A DNA stretch of 64,000 bases from JBJMLO01 sp045805265 (GTDB taxonomy: Bacteria; Actinomycetota; UBA4738; JACQTL01). The stretch spans positions 124,001-188,000 of the forward strand of contig JBJMLO010000016.1 of NCBI GenBank assembly GCA_045805265.1, in the 5' to 3' direction. Below, piece after piece: positions 32,868 to 40,165 of this stretch; positions within the stretch are counted from its first letter, which is position 1, and each line of letters begins with the position of its first letter. The translations under genes and the position numbers were made by a program. The notes beneath the pieces were generated by a model that was not told where the DNA came from, did not search any database, and saw only the letters and a list, made by a program, of their open reading frames with translations.

Positions 32868-33365
32868 CTAGATCGTCCGGCAGATCTCCGCCCACTTGTA
32901 GACCGTGTCCTCGCCCTCGATCGTCTGCATCATGATCACGCCGACCCCGTCGCAGTGGAACTGGTATGCGGAGCCCGCGGGCAGCAGGGTCATGTGACCC
33001 CGGCGGGCCCGGACGGTCCCCATCCGCGTGCCCGCCGGCTCGCCCTCGACGGCGATCGAGCCGCTCTTGTCCTCCGGCACCAGCGGCCGGTCCGGCTTCA
33101 GCAGCGTGACCTCCACCTCGCCGTCCATGACCAGGGCGAACTCGTCGTGGGCGCATGCCCGCCACCCCGACGTGCCCTCGGCCCGGATGACCTCGATGAC
33201 GTACTCCATGTTCTTGCCGACGGCCACCTTCTCCCACGGAGGAGACATCCCCGCGACCTCGAACATGTTGGAGTAGGTGTAGTGCCGGGGGTCGTCGTCG
33301 ATGATGTCGAGCGTGCCCTTCTCGTAGTCCTCGAGCGACCCGAATTTCGTGGCATACGTGGTCAT
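32868..33365 (-). CDS. hapC: Hydroquinone 1,2-dioxygenase, small subunit
   Basis: A 165-residue single cupin, matching the size of HapC/PnpC. The strands E-Y-V-I-E-V-I-R, F-A-L-V-M-D-G-E-V-E-V, G-H-M-T-L-L-P-A-G and Y-Q-F-H-C-D form a cupin barrel without a full metal triad, as expected for a structural partner. First gene of the catabolic operon; hapD follows after 61 bases. A TAGGAT -10 candidate (33402-33407, minus strand) lies about 37 bases upstream, and the IclR palindrome is further up. Regulation by the divergent IclR protein is likely. Confidence 0.87.
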   Translation of the reverse strand: MTTYATKFGSLEDYEKGTLDIIDDDPRHYTYSNMFEVAGMSPPWEKVAVGKNMEYVIEVIRAEGTSGWRACAHDEFALVMDGEVEVTLLKPDRPLVPEDKSGSIAVEGEPAGTRMGTVRARRGHMTLLPAGSAYQFHCDGVGVIMMQTIEGEDTVYKWAEICRTI

Positions 33366-33439
33366 GTGCCCACCCCCGCCTGTCGTCCTCGGTTCTCGAC
33401 GATCCTAGAATGCTGCGCGAAGTTCACAGAACCCGTTGC

Positions 33440-33454
33440 GTTCGCTATGCGAAC
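33440..33454. promoter_or_regulatory. Palindromic operator between hapC and the IclR gene
   Basis: GTTCGC-TAT-GCGAAC is a perfect 15-bp inverted repeat in the 133-base divergent intergenic region. Its size and place suit an IclR-family binding site controlling both genes. Confidence 0.6.
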
Positions 33455-33498
33455 TCTTGTACGTTTTACGGGCGCATTCTGCTCTGGGGGTCTCCGAC

Positions 33499-34272
33499 GT
33501 GTCAAGCGCGGTACGCAGCACCGAGTTCGTCCAGTCGCTCGAACGAGGCCTCTCCGTCATCACGACCTTCAGCCGCGACACGCCGGCCCAGACCCTGTCG
33601 GAGATCGCCGAGCGGACAGGCCTCACCCGCGCGGCGGCCCGACGCTTCCTGCTGACCCTGCGTGATCTCGGGTATGTGGAGAGCGACGGCAGGTTCTTCT
33701 CGCTCCGCCCCAGGGTGCTCGAGCTCGGATACTCCTACCTGGCCTCGCTGCCCGTGTGGGACATCGCCCGCCCCCACCTGGAAGAGCTCTCGGATCAGGT
33801 GCAGGAAACCACTTCGGCCTCGGTCCTCGACGGCTCGGACATCGTCTTCGTGGCCCGCGTGGAGACGAAGCGGATCATGAGCATGACGCTCGGGGTCGGC
33901 TCGCGACTGCCGGCGTGGGCGACCGCGATGGGCCGGGTGCTGCTCGCAGACCTCTCCCCCGACCAGCTGGACGACTACTTCCGGCGGGTGCCCCGCCAGC
34001 CGCTGAACGAGCGGACCGTCACCGACGAGGCCTGCCTTCGCAAGATCATCGCGGACGCCCGGACCAACGGCTGGACCCTCGTCGACCAGGAGGTCGAGGA
34101 GGGCGTCCGCTCCCTCGCCGTTCCCTTGCGGAGCCCCCAGGGCCGGACCGAGGCGGCGTTGACGGTCTGCTCCCACGCCTTCCGGGTAAGCGTCGAGCGC
34201 ATCTTGGATGAGTTCCTCCCACTCGTCACCGAGACCTCCGGACGGATCACGGCCGAGCTAGCCCGCCGGTAG
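33499..34272 (+). CDS. IclR-family regulator (PcaR/PobR-like)
   Basis: A 257-residue regulator: an N-terminal winged helix-turn-helix (L-S-E-I-A-E-R-T-G-L-T-R-A-A-A-R-R-F-L, about 34-52) and the IclR effector domain with A-M-G-R-V-L-L-A and D-Q-E-V-E-E-G-V-R-S-L-A-V-P. The start S-L-E-R-G-L-S-V-I-T-T-F and the overall spacing are of the PcaR/PobR group, which controls protocatechuate and hydroxybenzoate genes. Divergent from the hydroquinone operon, so likely its effector-dependent regulator. GTG 33499 was chosen over a TTG at 33436 that lies upstream of the operator. Confidence 0.88.
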   Translation: MSSAVRSTEFVQSLERGLSVITTFSRDTPAQTLSEIAERTGLTRAAARRFLLTLRDLGYVESDGRFFSLRPRVLELGYSYLASLPVWDIARPHLEELSDQVQETTSASVLDGSDIVFVARVETKRIMSMTLGVGSRLPAWATAMGRVLLADLSPDQLDDYFRRVPRQPLNERTVTDEACLRKIIADARTNGWTLVDQEVEEGVRSLAVPLRSPQGRTEAALTVCSHAFRVSVERILDEFLPLVTETSGRITAELARR

Positions 34273-34314
34273 AACCACCGGTTCCGGAGGCAGTCGGGGG
34301 CGGACCCCCCGACG

Positions 34315-34752
34315 TCAGCGCAGGCTGATCAGCGAGTCGGTGATCGTGTACCGCAGCCCCTGGTCGACGGAGGCGAAGAACCCGAACATCATGAAGCAGG
34401 CGCCGAGCATGATGACGTTGCGCCAGAAGTTCGAGCTCTGCACGGAGCGCTGCTCCTGATCGTCGATCTTCCAGAAGGCGTGGAAGTAGAACGCCGTCAG
34501 GACGACGAAGAGCCCCATCATCAGCGCGCCGATGTCCGGGAAGATGCCGAGGGCGATCGACAGCGACGCGGCGACCAGCCAGGCCCCGGCCGGATAGGAC
34601 GCCAGTTTCGGGAGGGGGAAGCCGGTCGCCTGCGCGTACCCCTCCGCCCCCTGGGGCTGACGGAGGTGGAATTGCGTCCCGGAGACCCACCCCGGGAAGA
34701 TCACGAACAGGATCCGTCCGATCAGGATGATGATGCCGGCCGTGTCACTCAC
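34315..34752 (-). CDS. DoxX-like four-helix membrane protein
   Basis: A 145-residue membrane protein with four hydrophobic segments and the DoxX-type pattern: G-R-I-L-F-V-I-F-P-G-W-V-S-G near the start, F-P-L-P-K-L-A-S-Y-P-A-G-A, and a late F-W-R-N-V-I-M-L-G-A. The family function is poorly defined, with links to thiol or quinone chemistry. It lies 71 bases after a luciferase-like gene on the same strand and is convergent with the IclR gene. GTG start after GAGAAAGGGG. Confidence 0.75.
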   Translation of the reverse strand: MSDTAGIIILIGRILFVIFPGWVSGTQFHLRQPQGAEGYAQATGFPLPKLASYPAGAWLVAASLSIALGIFPDIGALMMGLFVVLTAFYFHAFWKIDDQEQRSVQSSNFWRNVIMLGACFMMFGFFASVDQGLRYTITDSLISLR

Positions 34753-34823
34753 AAAAGCCCCTTTCTCCTTCGGAGCCGAGAGCCCGACGAGTGGCCGCCG
34801 GGCGCGGGCCGTTATGCCCGGGG

Positions 34824-35843
34824 TCACCTCTGCATGGGCCGCCCTCCCCAGGTCTCCGGAGGGTCGGGCGCCTTGGATTTGGGTGCTCCCGGCGTGAACC
34901 GGTCCGGACTCCCCACGGCGACCGCGGTCAGCTGCGCGATCACGTCGTGGACGTCCGGGCTGTTCGGCAGGACGCACCGCAGGTCGGTGACTCCCGCGTG
35001 CGCGAGGTGGATCACCCGCTCCTGGCACTCCTCGAGGGTTCCGAACAGGCCGACCTCCGACGGCGGCCCGGTGAGGGCGAACATCGGCTCGGACTCGGCC
35101 CGGGCGGCGGCCTCGGCGTGGGTCCGGCCGATGGACACGGGCACCTCGAGCGCCACGCCCAGAGTGCGAGGGTCGCGCTCCGCCAGCTCGCACGCGCGGC
35201 GGATGGCGGCGACCACGGAGTCGAGGTCCCCCACGGCCGGCGCCGGGACGACGACGTCGTCGGCGACCCGCGCGGCCGTCTCCATCTGTTGGGGCGTGAT
35301 CGCTTCGATCGACAGGGGCGGGCCGCCGGGCTGGGGCGACGCCACGCCGAGCTCGGCAGGCTCGCCATCGATACCGCCGCCGACGGCGACGGCCTCACCG
35401 GCGAGGAGGCCTCGCACCACGCCGGCGTACCGCTCGAGCCGCCCCGCCATGACGCGGGGCTCGGGGAAGTCGAAGCCGAAGGTGAGGTGCTCGCGTTCCG
35501 ACCACCCTCCGGAGAGCTCGAGCTCCACACGCCCCCCCGCTGCAGAGTCCAGCGTCCCCGCCATGGCGGCCAGGGTCGCCGGGGGGCGAAACCCGATGGT
35601 CAGGATGGCGCCCAGGCGGACGCGCCGGGTGTCAGCCACGAGGAGCGTGAGCGCCGTCCAGGCCTCGAGCCGTGGCTCGCCATCGGGGGCGGCGAGATGG
35701 TCCCTGACCCACAGCGCGTCGATCCCGGCCCCCTCGCCCATGCGGGCCACCTCGCGCAGGCGGTTGGGCGCGTTCCGGGTGTCGAGCACCACGCCCAGAC
35801 GGACCAGCCGGCCTCGGGGTGGGCGGGTTGGCCTGAAGTCCAC
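34824..35843 (-). CDS. Luciferase-like (LLM) F420- or flavin-dependent oxidoreductase
   Basis: A TIM-barrel oxidoreductase of about 339 residues. The first strand L-G-V-V-L-D-T and A-L-W-V-R-D-H (near 35-41), then R-V-R-L-G-A-I-L-T and G-G-R-V-E-L-E-L-S-G-G-W, are standard LLM positions. Closer to methylene-H4MPT reductase-like F420 enzymes than to the two LLM proteins at 45.8 and 58.8 kb. The start is uncertain: GTG 35843 lies 4 bases after a TACCCT box (35848-35853). Divergent from the VWA gene. Confidence 0.8.
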   Translation of the reverse strand: MDFRPTRPPRGRLVRLGVVLDTRNAPNRLREVARMGEGAGIDALWVRDHLAAPDGEPRLEAWTALTLLVADTRRVRLGAILTIGFRPPATLAAMAGTLDSAAGGRVELELSGGWSEREHLTFGFDFPEPRVMAGRLERYAGVVRGLLAGEAVAVGGGIDGEPAELGVASPQPGGPPLSIEAITPQQMETAARVADDVVVPAPAVGDLDSVVAAIRRACELAERDPRTLGVALEVPVSIGRTHAEAAARAESEPMFALTGPPSEVGLFGTLEECQERVIHLAHAGVTDLRCVLPNSPDVHDVIAQLTAVAVGSPDRFTPGAPKSKAPDPPETWGGRPMQR

Positions 35844-35914
35844 TTCGAGGGTAGCCTTCCTGTTCGCATCGCGGACTTCTGTGCGCTGAGCAAACGGGAG
35901 CATAGCGAGGGGCC

Positions 35915-37372
35915 GTGGGGAGGACAAGCGCCGGATCGGCAGGGCACGTTCCCTCGTTCCTGCTGCGCTTCGTGCACCGCCTCCGGGACGAGGGGATCCC
36001 GGTGTCGATGGTGGAGACCATCGATGCCGCAATGGCACTCGAGGCCATCGACCTCGCGGATCGCGGTCAATTCCGCTCCACGCTCTCGGCCACCCTGGTG
36101 AAGCGGGCGGAGGATCTCGACGTGTTCGCGTCGCTGTTCGACATCTACTTCGCCGTCCAGCGGTCGAGTCCGTCGGTCCGGGAGATTCGCACCAGCCTCG
36201 ACCGGCTCTCGGATGACGAGGGCAATCGAGGGGAGATGCCGGAAGGCGGCCGTCCCGACCCGGGGGAAGAGCCGTCCACCGACCTGCTGCAGATGCTGTT
36301 GCAGGCCCTCCGCTCCGATGACCAGAACGCGCTGCGATCCCTGGCGAGCCTGGCGGTCGAGCGGTTCGCCGGCATCGTGCCGGACCGCCAGGCCACGGAG
36401 CCCTACTACCTGTACCGGGTGCTCCGCCAGCTCGAGCTGTCCGAGCTGCTCCGGCGGGCGCTGCTCGAGGAGCGGGCGGAGGCGGGTGACCACACGGCGC
36501 TCTCCGACCGGCTGCTCCGCGATGAGCAGACGCGCCGCATCGAGGAGTTCCGCAGGCTCATCGGGGAGGAGATCCGCCGGCGGCTGGTCGAGCTGCACGG
36601 GACCGCCCGCACGGCGGCCGTACTGCACGAGCGAGGGATCGAGGATGTCGACTTCCAGCGCGCCTCGCCGTCCGAGCTCCGGCAGATGCAGGAGGCGATC
36701 CGGCCCCTCGCCCAGAAACTCGCGGCCCGCATCGCGCGACGTCGCCGCCTGCGACGCCACGGCAGGCTCGACGTCCGCAGGACCATGCGCAGGTCGCTGC
36801 AATCGGGCGGGGTCCCCCTCGACCCCGCCTTCCGCATCCCCCGGGCATCGAAGCCCGAAATGTACCTGCTGTGCGACATCTCCGGCTCCGTCGCGGAGTT
36901 CGCCCGATTCACGATGTCGCTGCTCTACGCGATGAAGGAGGAGTTCTCCCGGATCCGTCTGTTCGTTTTCGTCGACGGGGTCGACGAGGTGACCGAGCTC
37001 ATGACGGACCGGTCGTACCAGCTGGTCCCCCGAAACCTCCTCTATCGCACCGACGTGATCTCCGGGGACGGGCACAGCGACTACGGCATGGTCTTCGAGC
37101 GTTTCTGGCACCGGTACGGCCACGCCGACCTCGACCCGAGGGCCACCGTCATCGTCACGGGCGACGCCCGCAACAACTACCGTCCCGCGGGGACGACGGC
37201 CCTGCGGGCCATCCAGGAGCGGGCCCGCCGGGTCTACTGGCTCAACCCCGAGCCGCGGGCCCGGTGGAACACCACGGACTCGATCATCGAGACCTACGAG
37301 CCCTTGTGCGGCGGGGTGTTCGAGGGCCGCAACCTGCACCAGCTCGCCGAGTTCGTCTACCGGATCGCGTGA
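35915..37372 (+). CDS. CoxE-like VWA-domain protein
   Basis: A 485-residue protein. The first 290 residues are helical with many Arg/Glu; the C-terminal VWA domain has an intact metal-ion site: D-I-S-G-S (about 315-319) and a late T-G-D-A-R-N-N-Y. This is the layout of CoxE, the partner of the CoxD AAA ATPase. The pair is split here: the CoxD-like gene lies at 27.5 kb, with the hydroquinone operon between. It is 12 bases upstream of the intradiol dioxygenase on the same strand, so co-transcribed with it. Confidence 0.84.
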   Translation: MGRTSAGSAGHVPSFLLRFVHRLRDEGIPVSMVETIDAAMALEAIDLADRGQFRSTLSATLVKRAEDLDVFASLFDIYFAVQRSSPSVREIRTSLDRLSDDEGNRGEMPEGGRPDPGEEPSTDLLQMLLQALRSDDQNALRSLASLAVERFAGIVPDRQATEPYYLYRVLRQLELSELLRRALLEERAEAGDHTALSDRLLRDEQTRRIEEFRRLIGEEIRRRLVELHGTARTAAVLHERGIEDVDFQRASPSELRQMQEAIRPLAQKLAARIARRRRLRRHGRLDVRRTMRRSLQSGGVPLDPAFRIPRASKPEMYLLCDISGSVAEFARFTMSLLYAMKEEFSRIRLFVFVDGVDEVTELMTDRSYQLVPRNLLYRTDVISGDGHSDYGMVFERFWHRYGHADLDPRATVIVTGDARNNYRPAGTTALRAIQERARRVYWLNPEPRARWNTTDSIIETYEPLCGGVFEGRNLHQLAEFVYRIA

Positions 37373-37384
37373 CAAGGAGACCCC

Positions 37385-38194
37385 TTGGAGGGACAGAAAC
37401 GGCTGCGGGAGGTCGTGGAACGACTGACGGCGGCGGTCCACGAGGCGATCTCGGACCTTCGGATCACCGAGGACGAGTGGCGCGCGGGCCTCGAATACCT
37501 CACCAGGGTGGGCAGGGCGGACGAGTTCGTGCTGCTGTCGGACGCCCTGTTCGTCTCGGTGCTGGTGGACGCGTTGACCCACGAGGGCGTCGCCAGCGGC
37601 GGGACGGCCAGCAATGTCGAGGGTCCCTTCTACAAGCCGGGCGCGCCCATGCTCGAGCGGCCGTACCGGCTCGCCGGCGACGACGAGCCGGGCGAGTGGC
37701 TGTTCGTGTCGGGGACGGTGATGGACGGGGCGACCGGACGAGGGATTCCCGATGCCATCCTCGACGTGTGGCAGGCCAACGACGCCGGCCTCTACGACCT
37801 GCAGGACCCGAGCCTGGGTGCGTTCCACCTCCGCGGCCGGATGGCCGTCGACGAGGATGGGGGCTACGAGTTCCGCACCGTCGTGCCGCCTCCGTACGAG
37901 ATCCCCAAGGACGGCCCGGTCGGAGAGCTGCTGCGGGCGCTGGGCCGGCACGCCTTCCGGCCCGCGCATCTGCACTTCAAGGTCACGGCCGACGGTTACG
38001 CGCCCCTCACGACGATGGTCTATTTCGAGGGCGACGACTACCTCGGGTCCGACACCATCGGCGGAGTGAAGGACTCCCTGGTCGTCCCGCTGCATCGCAC
38101 CGACGACGTGGACCGGCGAGCAGCGCGTGGCGTGGACCGGCGCTTCGCCACGTGCCGGTTCGACGTGTTGCTGCCGCCTCAGCCGCTGGTGTAA
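37385..38194 (+). CDS. Intradiol ring-cleavage dioxygenase, probably hydroxyquinol 1,2-dioxygenase
   Basis: A 269-residue Fe(III) dioxygenase. An N-terminal helical dimerisation domain (1-75) is followed by the beta-sandwich with ligands Y137 (G-L-Y-D), Y171 (P-P-P-Y), H195 and H197 (P-A-H-L-H-F); spacings match catechol/hydroxyquinol dioxygenases. Because maleylacetate reductase is in the same island and no muconate cycloisomerase is seen, hydroxyquinol (giving maleylacetate) is the better substrate guess than catechol. The start is TTG, 5 bases past AAGGAG. Same strand as, and 12 bases behind, the VWA gene. Confidence 0.87.
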   Translation: MEGQKRLREVVERLTAAVHEAISDLRITEDEWRAGLEYLTRVGRADEFVLLSDALFVSVLVDALTHEGVASGGTASNVEGPFYKPGAPMLERPYRLAGDDEPGEWLFVSGTVMDGATGRGIPDAILDVWQANDAGLYDLQDPSLGAFHLRGRMAVDEDGGYEFRTVVPPPYEIPKDGPVGELLRALGRHAFRPAHLHFKVTADGYAPLTTMVYFEGDDYLGSDTIGGVKDSLVVPLHRTDDVDRRAARGVDRRFATCRFDVLLPPQPLV

Positions 38195-38237
38195 GTGATC
38201 TTCATCACGTGAGGGTCGAGTTCCCTCGACGGTGATC

Positions 38238-38243
38238 TATTGT
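38238..38243 (+). promoter_or_regulatory. -10 box TATTGT of the cyclase gene, predicted leaderless start
   Basis: Ends exactly 7 bases before the ATG at 38250. No ribosome site in between. Confidence 0.5.
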
Positions 38244-38249
38244 CGGGGG

Positions 38250-39122
38250 ATGGCCAGATTGAGCGCCCGTGACCGGGCGAGCCTCCCGGACAGCGCCTTC
38301 GCGTACATCGACGCGCGGGGACGGCGGCGCCTGCCGATCAACGACGAGGCCCACGTGCGCAACGCGCTCGCCCGGTTCGAGCGGGTGGCCTTCGAGGACG
38401 ACGCGGCCCGGGAGCGTGCCCGGAGGCGGCTGCTGAACGCCGCGAAGAAGTACCGGATCGTGCCGGTCGGGTTCATCGACGGCCAGTTGCGGGCCGAGCG
38501 GACCCAGGCCGCGGCCCGGCGCGGACCGGCCATCGACGTGGCGGCGCTCCCCACCGGATTCGTCACCTTCCTGCTGACCGACATCGAGGGTTCGACCCGG
38601 CTGCTCAGCAGGCTCGGCGATCGCTATGCGGGCCTGCTGGAGGACGTCCGGGGGATCGTCCGCTTGGCGGTCCTGAACGCCGGGGGCCACGAGGTCGATG
38701 CCCGGGCCGACGAGTTCTTCGCCGCATTCGCGCGACCCGGCCCGGCCATCGAGGCCGCGATCGACGTCCAGCGGACGCTGGGCCGCCGGAGCTGGCCGGA
38801 CGACGTCCGGTGCCGCGTCCGGGCGGGTATCCACAGCGGCAGACCGACGCTGACCGACACCGGCTACATCGGTCTCTCCGTCCACACGGCCGCCCGGGTG
38901 TGCTGGGTGGCGCACGGCGGCCAGATCGTGGTCACCGGTCAGACCAGCACGGCGCTCGGGACCTCACCCCCCGCCGGGGTCACCTTCGCGAACCTCGGCC
39001 GGCACCGGCTCCCGGGCATCGTGCGCGACGAGTCCCTCTTCCAGGTGAAGGCGAAGGGCCTCGTGACGAAGTTCCCGCCGCTCCGCACCGCGACCGAGCC
39101 CACGACCCCGGAGGACGGGTAG
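38250..39122 (+). CDS. Class III adenylate/guanylate cyclase domain protein
   Basis: A 290-residue protein. Residues 1-70 form a small domain (L-S-A-R-D-R-A-S-L-P-D-S-A-F-A-Y-I-D then R-L-P-I-N-D-E-A-H-V-R-N-A-L-A-R-F), also found in other actinobacterial proteins and of unknown role. From about 105 comes the cyclase: metal Asp in F-L-L-T-D-I-E-G-S-T, second acidic site R-A-D-E-F-F-A-A-F, and S-V-H-T-A-A-R-V, where the usual transition-state Asn is His. Activity is plausible but not sure. Convergent with the ABC permease. Confidence 0.82.
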   Translation: MARLSARDRASLPDSAFAYIDARGRRRLPINDEAHVRNALARFERVAFEDDAARERARRRLLNAAKKYRIVPVGFIDGQLRAERTQAAARRGPAIDVAALPTGFVTFLLTDIEGSTRLLSRLGDRYAGLLEDVRGIVRLAVLNAGGHEVDARADEFFAAFARPGPAIEAAIDVQRTLGRRSWPDDVRCRVRAGIHSGRPTLTDTGYIGLSVHTAARVCWVAHGGQIVVTGQTSTALGTSPPAGVTFANLGRHRLPGIVRDESLFQVKAKGLVTKFPPLRTATEPTTPEDG

Positions 39123-39130
39123 CCCGGCGC

Positions 39131-40165
39131 TCAGCCGGCCCGCGACTGCGAGAGGCGGTCGATCGCGATCGCCGCGATGAGGATGATCCCGGTGACGATG
39201 TCCTGCCAGAAGGCCGAGACCCCGGACAGCCCCAGGCCGTCGCGCAGGACGCCGATGAACAGGACGCCGACGAGGGTCCCGCCGACGCCGCCGCTCCCGC
39301 CGCTGAAGCTCGTCCCCCCGAGGAGCACGGCCGCTGCCGCCGAGAGCTCGATCCCGGTCCCGGCCACTGGGGCGGCCGCGCCCAGGCGGCCGGTCTGGAT
39401 GATGCCCGCCAGCCCCGCGAGCAGGCCCGAGATCGCGTAGACGGCAACGATCACCGCCCCCACGTGGATGCCGGACAGGCGCGCGGCCTCCCGGTTCCCC
39501 CCGACGGCGTAGACGGCCCGACCGAACCTCGTGTAGTGCAGCACGAGCAGCGAGACGACCAGGACCCCGGCCATCAGGTACAGCGGCACCGAGTTCCCGC
39601 CGATGTTCCCGCCGCCGATGGTCGCGACCGGGCTCGACGTCACGGTCTTCGTGAACCCCTGGCTCCAGACGAACGTCGCCCCCCGGAACAGGCTCAGCGT
39701 CGCGAGCGTGACCACGAAGAACGACAGCTTGGCGTACCCGATCAGCACGCCGTTCACGATCGCACCGAGCATGGTGGTGACGACCAGCGTCAGGCCCATC
39801 GCGAGCCACGGGTTCCAGTGGTCGCCGATCATGAAGGCCAGCAGGATGCCCGCAAGGGACAACATCGAACCCACCGACAGGTCGAAGCCCGCCGTCAGCA
39901 GCACGAAGGTGTTCCCGATCGACACCATGAACAGCACGGACACCGACTGCAGGATCAGCTTCATGTTCGTGATGGTGAGGAACCGGTCCTGGGTGAACGT
40001 GAAGATGAGCATCATCACGATCAGGGCGCCCAGCACGCCGATGAACCGGCGCATCCCCCGGAAGGTCCGGATGCCGGCCGCCCGGAAGGGGCGGCCCGGC
40101 TCCGCCGGCGTGGAGGACGGCGCGGCCGGCGTGGCCCCCGGCCGGGCCTCGGTCGACTCGCTCAC
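39131..40165 (-). CDS. ABC transporter permease, ribose/simple-sugar type
   Basis: A 344-residue permease with about nine to ten transmembrane helices and a disordered N-terminus (first 40 residues). The segments G-F-D-L-S-V-G-S-M-L-S-L-A-G and A-A-V-L-L-G-G-T-S-F-S-G-G are characteristic of RbsC/MglC-type permeases. Last gene of the operon substrate-binding protein, isochorismatase-like hydrolase, ATPase, permease; its start overlaps the ATPase stop by 4 bases. The substrate need not be a sugar. Confidence 0.92.
   Translation of the reverse strand: MSESTEARPGATPAAPSSTPAEPGRPFRAAGIRTFRGMRRFIGVLGALIVMMLIFTFTQDRFLTITNMKLILQSVSVLFMVSIGNTFVLLTAGFDLSVGSMLSLAGILLAFMIGDHWNPWLAMGLTLVVTTMLGAIVNGVLIGYAKLSFFVVTLATLSLFRGATFVWSQGFTKTVTSSPVATIGGGNIGGNSVPLYLMAGVLVVSLLVLHYTRFGRAVYAVGGNREAARLSGIHVGAVIVAVYAISGLLAGLAGIIQTGRLGAAAPVAGTGIELSAAAAVLLGGTSFSGGSGGVGGTLVGVLFIGVLRDGLGLSGVSAFWQDIVTGIILIAAIAIDRLSQSRAG

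Noticed and set aside
33436..33498. Longer N-terminus of the IclR regulator from TTG 33436
   Set aside because: It would begin upstream of the operator palindrome and adds 21 residues with no family similarity; GTG 33499 fits the domain start.
27533..37372. CO dehydrogenase accessory locus
   Set aside because: CoxD- and CoxE-like proteins exist, but no coxL, coxM or coxS genes are in the window.
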